NCBI GenBank assembly: GCA_964569715.1
Contig: CAZMUD010000011.1
Location: 1 to 27,007 of the forward strand
DNA: 27,007 nt
Source: CAZMUD01 sp964569715
Lineage (GTDB): Bacteria; Chloroflexota; Dehalococcoidia; Dehalococcoidales; UBA2162
Direction of reading: 5' to 3'
The notes under the pieces were generated by a model. It had not been told where the DNA came from, searched no databases, and worked only from the letters and a program-made list of their open reading frames with translations. How positions within the stretch are numbered: position 1 is the first letter of the stretch; each line of letters begins with the position of its first letter. Both the position numbers and the translations under genes were made by a program. Shown here in pieces: positions 22,198 through 27,007 of the stretch.

Positions 22198-22238
22198 AAT
22201 CAGGGTGTCAAGACACCAGGTCAACCGACACCCTGATT
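22198..22238. repeat. Palindromic element B (also terminator-like)
   Basis: AATCAGGGTGTC (22198-22209), a 17-base loop AAGACACCAGGTCAACC, GACACCCTGATT (22227-22238), then TTATTATTT. Its reverse complement aligns with element A at 20125-20178: same arm, same loop length, AGGTCAACC conserved, and the five loop differences are all transitions. The 13-mer AATCAGGGTGTCA also occurs inside the adjacent tRNA-Lys fragment. Confidence 0.7.
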
Positions 22239-22264
22239 TTATTATTTGAAGGAGGGGGGAGCCA

Positions 22265-22453
22265 ATGAATTACCAGACCATTATTCTGGGGAAAAAAGAA
22301 AACATTGCTATTATGACTCTCAACCGTCCGGAAAGACTAAGCGCCATTAGCCCTCAGATGGCTCAGGAGCTTTTATCAGCCCTCAATGATGTGGACGAAG
22401 GGGTTGTTACTGCCTTCCGCGAAAAGAGACAGGCTGCCTTTCAGGGAAGATGA
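22265..22453 (+). pseudogene. Enoyl-CoA hydratase/isomerase with the middle deleted
   Basis: 62 codons with a strong GGAGGGGGGAG site before the ATG. Residues 1-45 are the N-terminal start of a crotonase (NIAIMTLNRPERLSAISPQM). Residues 46-62 (GVVTAFREKRQAAFQGR) are the typical extreme C terminus of the same family. The oxyanion-hole and catalytic region of roughly 200 residues is absent, so an in-frame internal deletion has joined the ends. It cannot be an active hydratase. It lies between palindromic element B and the ABC-transporter promoter. Confidence 0.8.
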
Positions 22454-22494
22454 GAATGGCGATGCTTAGGTGGAGAGCTAGCGAGCAATGGTTA

Positions 22495-22523
22495 TTGACA
22501 GTTCCATAAATAAAGGCTAAACT
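22495..22523 (+). promoter_or_regulatory. Repeated promoter, copy 2 (ABC transporter)
   Basis: TTGACA (22495-22500), 17-base spacer, TAAACT (22518-22523) in the context AGGCTAAACTTAAGTCT. It has the same hexamers and spacing as copies 1 and 3. Confidence 0.75.
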
Positions 22524-22529
22524 TAAGTC

Positions 22530-22635
22530 TAAATACGTATAAGTGAGCTCAAACAGATTATGGTTTGGGAGCTGAGGCGATGAGATAAGGGCACTAGACC
22601 GCTGTCTAGGATAATGGTGGGTGGTGCTCTTTTTG
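22530..22635 (+). ncRNA. Candidate structured leader RNA, copy 2
   Basis: P1 pairs AGCT and CAAAC (22546-22554) with GTTTG and AGCT (22563-22573) around a GG bulge in GGTTTGGGAG. P2 pairs AAGGGCAC (22587-22594) with GTGCTCTT (22624-22631), followed by TTTTGG. Inside it CTAGAC/GTCTAG (22594-22609) forms an alternative hairpin. GGTTTRGGAG, GATG and AAGGGCACTAGA are shared with copy 1, while the outer P1 bases differ but still pair. The hairpin ends about 39 bases before the permease start, suiting an attenuator or riboswitch. Confidence 0.5.
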
Positions 22636-22669
22636 GTTTCAGGCAAATTAGGCCAAGTCGGGGAGTGAT

Positions 22670-23623
22670 GTGCGTGCCTACATAATCAGAAGATTACTGC
22701 TCATTATACCCACTATATTCCTGGCGAGCCTAATAGTCTTCTTCATCATACGCCTCATTCCAGGCGATGTAATAGACCTGATGCTAGCTGAGGTGGTGGG
22801 GGCGGCCGATTTGACCAGAGCTGATATTGAGAGTGCCCTGGGGATGGATGTGCCCGTCCATATCCAGTACATGCGCTGGATAGGGAGTATTATTCTGCAT
22901 GGCGACCTGGGGACTTCATTGTGGAAAGCCACACCCGTAACCGAGGAGTTACTGGCTAGAATTCCGGTAACCCTTGAGCTTGGCTTCCTGGCGCTGGTAA
23001 CAGCCTTAGTAATATCCTTCCCCATAGGTGTATATTCAGCAATACGGCAGGATACCGGGGGTGACTATATAGGCCGCTCCCTTGCTATACTCTGTATCTC
23101 TGTTCCCGGCTTCTGGATAGGGACTATGATAATGATCTTCCCGGCACTCTGGTGGGGCTGGTCGCCACCAATAATGTTGATTCCTTTTACTGAGGACCCG
23201 TTAGGAAATCTGCAGATGTTCATAATCCCGGCTGTCGTTATGGGCATGCTTCTCTCTGGAGTGAACATGAGGATGATGCGAACCATGATGCTGGAGGTGC
23301 TGAGGCAGGATTACATCAGGACTGCCTGGTCAAAGGGACTCATGGAAAGGGTAGTCGTCATGAGGCATGCCCTGAAGAATGCACTAATCCCGGTAATCAC
23401 CATAATAGGACTTCAGGTGCCCATCTTGGTTGGAGGCGCGGTTGTTATGGAGCAGATATTTTGCCTGCCCGGAATAGGCCGTCTTATGCTGCAGGCTATC
23501 GTTCAGAGAGACTATCCCGTAGTTAGTGGAGTAATGCTTTTTTTTGCCAGCGGCATATTACTAATCAATCTGGTTGTTGACCTTACCTACGGCTTTTTGG
23601 ACCCCAGGATTCGCTATAGATAG
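22670..23623 (+). CDS. Dipeptide/oligopeptide-type ABC transporter permease, DppB-like
   Basis: 317 residues, six transmembrane segments, inner-membrane subunit of a peptide- or nickel-type importer. The start MRAYIIRRLLLIIPTIFL is typical of DppB/OppB. The EAA loop that docks the ATPase lies around RTAWSKGLMERVVVMRHALKN, and the C terminus ends YGFLDPRIRYR as in the family. GTG start with GGGGAG just upstream (short spacing). The stop is 17 bases before the second permease ATG, so they are co-transcribed. The substrate cannot be read from the sequence. Confidence 0.93.
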   Translation: MRAYIIRRLLLIIPTIFLASLIVFFIIRLIPGDVIDLMLAEVVGAADLTRADIESALGMDVPVHIQYMRWIGSIILHGDLGTSLWKATPVTEELLARIPVTLELGFLALVTALVISFPIGVYSAIRQDTGGDYIGRSLAILCISVPGFWIGTMIMIFPALWWGWSPPIMLIPFTEDPLGNLQMFIIPAVVMGMLLSGVNMRMMRTMMLEVLRQDYIRTAWSKGLMERVVVMRHALKNALIPVITIIGLQVPILVGGAVVMEQIFCLPGIGRLMLQAIVQRDYPVVSGVMLFFASGILLINLVVDLTYGFLDPRIRYR

Positions 23624-23640
23624 TGGGAGAAAGCAGAAAA

Positions 23641-24621
23641 ATGGATGACATTGCCAGAGATGCATCTCCAGCAGTGGCGAGGGAGCCAAAGAGGCACTCC
23701 TTCCTGGTTGACTTGTTTATAAGGCTGGTCAAGGAGAAGCCGCTGGGTACTATAGGTGGGGTTATAGTCCTGATACTACTGCTCACTGGTATTTTTGCCG
23801 ACCTTATAGCTCCCTATGGATTTAATGAAAGCTTGGGAGCTTACAGAGCTCCGCCGTCACCCGAGTATGTCCTGGGGACGGACAACCTGGGGCGAGATAT
23901 GCTCAGCCGAGTTATCTTCGGGGCTCGTATTTCGGTGATTATAGGCTTGGCGGCTAGTTCCCTTTCGTTGCTTGTCTCTACAATTATAGGCATTCTTTGT
24001 GGGTATAAAGGCGGTAAATTCGACCTGACGGTGCAGCGGTTTGTTGATGCCTGGATGTGCTTTCCGGCATTGGTCATTCTCATAGTTATAGTCTCTCTTA
24101 CCGGGCCAGGTATAGGGCAGATAATTATTGTTTTAGGGGTGCAATTCGGCATCGCCGGTTCAAGGGTAGTAAGAGGCGCTGTTATCGGCATCAAAGAGAA
24201 TACGTATGTGGAGGCGGCAAGAGCTATTGGTGCTCCAACCGGGAGAATACTTATGCGGCATATCCTGCCCAATATTATGGCTCCCTTAATTATCCTGTTT
24301 ACCACGCGCATGCCAGCCATAATTCTAGCTGAGGCCACCCTAAGCTTCCTGGGCTACGGTATTCCACCCCCAGCTCCTAGCTGGGGAGGTATGCTTAGTG
24401 GCCCCGGGCGCGCTAACATGCTCATAGCTCCCTGGATGGCGATATGGCCTGGACTTGCCCTGAGTATTGTGGTCTATGGGATAAATATGTTCGGCGATGC
24501 ACTGAGAGACTTACTGGACCCAAGACTGAGAGGCGGCGTGGGACGCTATGGAGTAAAGAAGACAAAAGAAGCAACAATGAAAGGTGATACTAGTGCTGCT
24601 AAAGGGTTGACAAAACAGTAA
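23641..24621 (+). CDS. Dipeptide/oligopeptide-type ABC transporter permease, DppC-like
   Basis: 326 residues from the ATG at 23641 (GGGAGA 10 bases upstream; an in-frame GTG at 23623 would overlap the previous stop). A cytoplasmic N-terminal tail is followed by the OppC_N-type first transmembrane segment, LGTDNLGRDMLSRVIFGAR, and the EAA loop AARAIGAPTGRILMRHILPN. LSFLGYGIPPPAPSWGGML and LLDPRLRG are family signatures near the end. It pairs with the DppB-like protein to form the membrane channel. A 115-base gap follows before the binding protein. Confidence 0.94.
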   Translation: MDDIARDASPAVAREPKRHSFLVDLFIRLVKEKPLGTIGGVIVLILLLTGIFADLIAPYGFNESLGAYRAPPSPEYVLGTDNLGRDMLSRVIFGARISVIIGLAASSLSLLVSTIIGILCGYKGGKFDLTVQRFVDAWMCFPALVILIVIVSLTGPGIGQIIIVLGVQFGIAGSRVVRGAVIGIKENTYVEAARAIGAPTGRILMRHILPNIMAPLIILFTTRMPAIILAEATLSFLGYGIPPPAPSWGGMLSGPGRANMLIAPWMAIWPGLALSIVVYGINMFGDALRDLLDPRLRGGVGRYGVKKTKEATMKGDTSAAKGLTKQ

Positions 24622-24736
24622 AAAATAGACTATGAGATAAGAAGTGAAATCTTTTGAGATGAGGAGGGACAAGGTGTGAGATTAAATGAGATTTACCGAA
24701 ACCATTGCTCAATAGAAAATGAAAGGAGGTGAAGGA

Positions 24737-26494
24737 ATGAAAAGGAAAATTGTATGGTTGGTGGTGAGTTGCTTGATGGTAGCTGCCCTGGTGCTGGCAT
24801 CTTGTGCTCCGGCAGTAGTAGAGGAAGAAGAAGAGAAGGAGGGGGAGGAGGTGGTAGAAGAAGAGGTGGCACCGGTAGTGAAAGAGCCACAATATGGCGG
24901 GACACTTACGGTTGTGAGATATACAGAGCCTATGACATGGGACCCGGCTAATATTGACTGGCAGCACAATGATATTGCCGCCCCCTATGCCGAAACGCTA
25001 TTAGTTGGCGACCTGCAGAAGGGACCGAGAGGCACCAACGAGTGGGCATTTCATGCACAGTCATTCGTTCCCCCTCATATTCAAAAAGGCCAACTGGTTG
25101 AAAGCTGGGAGTTTACCGACTCCAAAACCCTGACCTTCAAAGTACGCCAGGGGGTTTACTGGCAGGACAAGCCGGGCGTAATGGATGCCAGAGAACTGAC
25201 TGCCGACGACCTGGTGTATCACTTTACCCGTCAACTAGAGGCCCCCAAGGAGTACCTCCTTAAACCCTTTGTAGACCACTTTTCTGCCCCGGACAAATAT
25301 ACATTTGTCGTCCATTTAAAGGGATTCCACGCCAATTGGGCTTACCGACTGGGCTGGGGGTACTTCTGCGTGGTGGCTTCCACCCCCGAATTTGTGGCGG
25401 CTGGTCCCGCTGACTGGAGAAATGCTGTCGGCACGGGACCATTTATGCTGGCCGATTATGTAGCCGGCAGTTCTGTGACCTACGAAAAGAACCCTAACTA
25501 CTGGGGCACCACGGTCATTAACGGGAAGGAATACAAAGTACCCTTTGTCGACAAGCTGGTCAGACCCATCATACTCGATGAATCTACCCGCCTGGCCGCC
25601 CTGCGGACTGCTAAGGTTGACTATGACTATGCGGTTAGCTGGAAATACAAGGAGAGTTTAGAAGAGACCAACCCTGAGCTTAACAGATTTCGCTGGCTAA
25701 GCTCGAGTCCTCTGAGCCTGGCTCTGAGAGTGGACACGCCACCATTAGATGACCAAAGTGTACGATATGCGCTGAGTATGGCCATCGACCGGGAGGCTAT
25801 GAATGAGGCACTCTTGGGTGGTGAGGGGGAAATGCTGGAATTTCCGTTCGCTTCCTACTGGGGCGAGCAGTACTATACCCCGATAGAAAAGCTTCCCGAG
25901 GCAACCCAGGAGCAGTTTGAGTATAACCCGGAAAGGGCAAAACAGTTCCTGACTGAAGCCGGTTACCCCGATGGCTTCAAGCTGGAAATAGTATATACCT
26001 CCACCGGAACCACCTCTGGTGACTATTGTTCCATGATAGCTGACTTCTGGAGTAAGATTGGCGTTGAGGCGGAGCTAAAGCCCCTGGAGTATGCTGCCTA
26101 CTATGGTACCATGGTGGCGAGGAGGTACAAGGACGCCTATCTGCTTACGAAAGACCCCGGCAACCCGCTGTCCACCATGCGCGGGTTGGGGGGGACAGGT
26201 GAGCGGTGGAATGTGTCAATGCATACCGATGCTTGGTTTGATGAAACGCTGACAAATGTGTTCAGTGAGACGGACGATACCAAGGTAGCCGAGATAACGA
26301 AGGAGATGAATGTTTACCTCCTTGGCACGTGTTCCACTATCCAGTTGCCAACGGGCTATGTTTACATGTATTCCTGGCCGTGGGTAAAGAACTGGTATGG
26401 TGAAGTGTTTGTGGCAGCCTATACTGGTAGCCCCATATATGCTAGCATCTGGATTGACCAGGACCTGAGAGAAGAAATGACGGGAAGAAGATAA
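24737..26494 (+). CDS. Family-5 solute-binding lipoprotein of the ABC transporter
   Basis: 585 residues. AAAGGAGGTG lies 6 bases before the ATG at 24737; an in-frame ATG at 24719 lies before that site and is rejected. Signal peptide with lipobox LASC (Cys23), then a linker of mostly Glu and Val (about 28-48), then an SBP_bac_5 domain starting PQYGGTLTVV, with VGTGPFMLADYVAGSSVTYEKNPNYW and VRYALSMAIDREAMNEALLGG typical of peptide-, nickel- or sugar-binding family-5 proteins. It delivers ligand to the two permeases before it. No ATPase genes follow; a strong terminator starts 6 bases after the stop. Confidence 0.93.
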   Translation: MKRKIVWLVVSCLMVAALVLASCAPAVVEEEEEKEGEEVVEEEVAPVVKEPQYGGTLTVVRYTEPMTWDPANIDWQHNDIAAPYAETLLVGDLQKGPRGTNEWAFHAQSFVPPHIQKGQLVESWEFTDSKTLTFKVRQGVYWQDKPGVMDARELTADDLVYHFTRQLEAPKEYLLKPFVDHFSAPDKYTFVVHLKGFHANWAYRLGWGYFCVVASTPEFVAAGPADWRNAVGTGPFMLADYVAGSSVTYEKNPNYWGTTVINGKEYKVPFVDKLVRPIILDESTRLAALRTAKVDYDYAVSWKYKESLEETNPELNRFRWLSSSPLSLALRVDTPPLDDQSVRYALSMAIDREAMNEALLGGEGEMLEFPFASYWGEQYYTPIEKLPEATQEQFEYNPERAKQFLTEAGYPDGFKLEIVYTSTGTTSGDYCSMIADFWSKIGVEAELKPLEYAAYYGTMVARRYKDAYLLTKDPGNPLSTMRGLGGTGERWNVSMHTDAWFDETLTNVFSETDDTKVAEITKEMNVYLLGTCSTIQLPTGYVYMYSWPWVKNWYGEVFVAAYTGSPIYASIWIDQDLREEMTGRR

Positions 26495-26499
26495 GCATT

Positions 26500-26561
26500 A
26501 GCAAGGAAGCCCCCATAGAGTTTACCAGCAGGGTGAAGATAAAATATGGGGGCTACTTGCT
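26500..26561 (+). terminator. Terminator of the ABC-transporter operon
   Basis: Long hairpin: AGCAAG then AGCCCCCATA (26500-26517) pairs with TATGGGGGCT then CTTGCT (26545-26561), with a single-base interruption on each strand side and a 27-base loop, followed by TTCATATAG. Confidence 0.75.
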
Positions 26562-26635
26562 TTCATATAGTTGTTAGGTATCAGCGCAAGAAGAAGCCCT
26601 ATCTAGCACCGCACAGCTTAAGGCTTTAAGAGAGC

Positions 26636-26860
26636 ATGCTGTTAGTGATGACCGTGGCTAGCCGGAAACAACCTCCCGTGGACGCTATCCGTAGAGATGT
26701 GGCGCTGCTAATCTGTGCTGCGCTTCAGCAGGATAACCGTGGCAAGTGGTATACCTTGGCTGGGTTGCAATGCTGGGGTTGCATGAAATTCTCCAAAGGT
26801 GACCCAGCTAAAATGTGTCTGAGCAGGCGAGAGGGTTATCGCAGCTGCAGAGTCAGCTAG
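26636..26860 (+). CDS. Hypothetical small cysteine-containing protein, possibly truncated
   Basis: Up to 74 residues. The central part GKWYTLAGLQCWGCMKFSKG with Cys and Trp, and a later MCLSRREGYRSC, look like a real small protein with a CxxC and two further cysteines (possible metal site). No family name is assigned. The N-terminal residues before about 25 are doubtful and no ribosome-binding site is visible. Its end overlaps, in another frame, a serine-recombinase-like fragment, so the natural C terminus may have been replaced. Confidence 0.45.
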   Translation: MLLVMTVASRKQPPVDAIRRDVALLICAALQQDNRGKWYTLAGLQCWGCMKFSKGDPAKMCLSRREGYRSCRVS

Positions 26861-26931
26861 AGGCTTGTAGGAAGCTGGCTCATGACCACGGTTATGAGGT
26901 CAGGGAGGAACACATTATCCAAGAGGTGTAA
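26815..26931 (+). pseudogene. Serine-recombinase N-terminal fragment
   Basis: A frame different from the overlapping small protein reads VSEQARGLSQLQSQLEACRK followed by LAHDHGYEVREEHIIQEV and TAA. This matches the conserved run of large serine recombinases after the catalytic serine region (RVS..EQA..GLS...Q...C...A...GY.V). There are only 38 codons, preceded by an in-frame TAA, with no catalytic serine and no downstream domain. It is therefore a decayed scrap of a recombinase. The remaining 76 bases of the window show nothing I can support. Confidence 0.55.
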
Positions 26932-27007
26932 GAGTGGTAGAGGCACACAAAGCGTCATTAAGTGCAATGCCTTTGAATACTAAGACAATATAGACAGTCT
27001 TTCTATC

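Noticed and set aside
24599..24967. Minus-strand frames opposite the binding lipoprotein start
   Set aside because: Low-complexity Ser/Pro/Leu translations produced by the Glu-rich linker of the real plus-strand gene.

Overview
The window looks like a scaffold from an uncultured, anaerobic bacterium, most likely of the class Dehalococcoidia (Chloroflexota). This is inferred from gene style, not from a search: a complete NiFe-hydrogenase maturation operon, a two-subunit acyl-CoA dehydrogenase, a dipeptide-type transporter lipoprotein with a poly-glutamate linker after its lipobox, and secreted repeat proteins. A run of exactly 100 N inside a repeat shows it is a scaffolded, probably metagenomic, assembly.

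Layout. 1-113: 5' part of the RNase P RNA gene (minus strand, cut by the window edge). 231-6105: a strong promoter followed by hypA-hypB-hypF-hypC-hypD-hypE, with two hairpins between hypF and hypC. 6192-7161: a gene remnant and a DUF2807-type lipoprotein (minus). 7311-10046: promoter, two adjacent acyl-CoA dehydrogenase genes of which only the first keeps a candidate catalytic glutamate, then a terminator. 10453-10797: small cupin. 10823-14035 (minus): glpK-glpD with a good promoter. 14154-15219 (minus): HNH protein and a short QueG/reductive-dehalogenase-like iron-sulfur protein. 15309-16694 (minus): DUF350 membrane protein overlapping a membrane-anchored transglutaminase-like protein. 16857-19409: large secreted, membrane-anchored protein with near-identical 603-bp repeats, the second interrupted by the assembly gap. 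19479-20178: promoter, leader RNA, small membrane protein, palindromic element. 20211-22453: an accessory stretch holding two tRNA 3' halves (Ala, Lys), palindromic elements in opposite orientation, a PD-(D/E)XK nuclease-like gene with an array of GTTGGCAG repeats upstream, and a crotonase gene that has lost its middle. 22495-26561: promoter, leader RNA, two dipeptide-type permeases and a binding lipoprotein, closed by a strong terminator; no ATPase genes follow. 26636-27007: a small cysteine-containing protein and a serine-recombinase scrap.

The most interesting signal is regulatory. Four unrelated transcription units (lipoprotein, HNH operon, small membrane protein, ABC transporter) start from a near-identical promoter: TTGACA, 16-17 bases, then a GGRCTAAAMTYAAGTCC-like block covering the -10 box. 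Two of them continue into a similar leader RNA with paired arms and a terminator-like hairpin, and a third shares a 20-base leader block with one of these. This looks like a small regulon with a possible riboswitch, attenuator or small RNA that I do not recognise.
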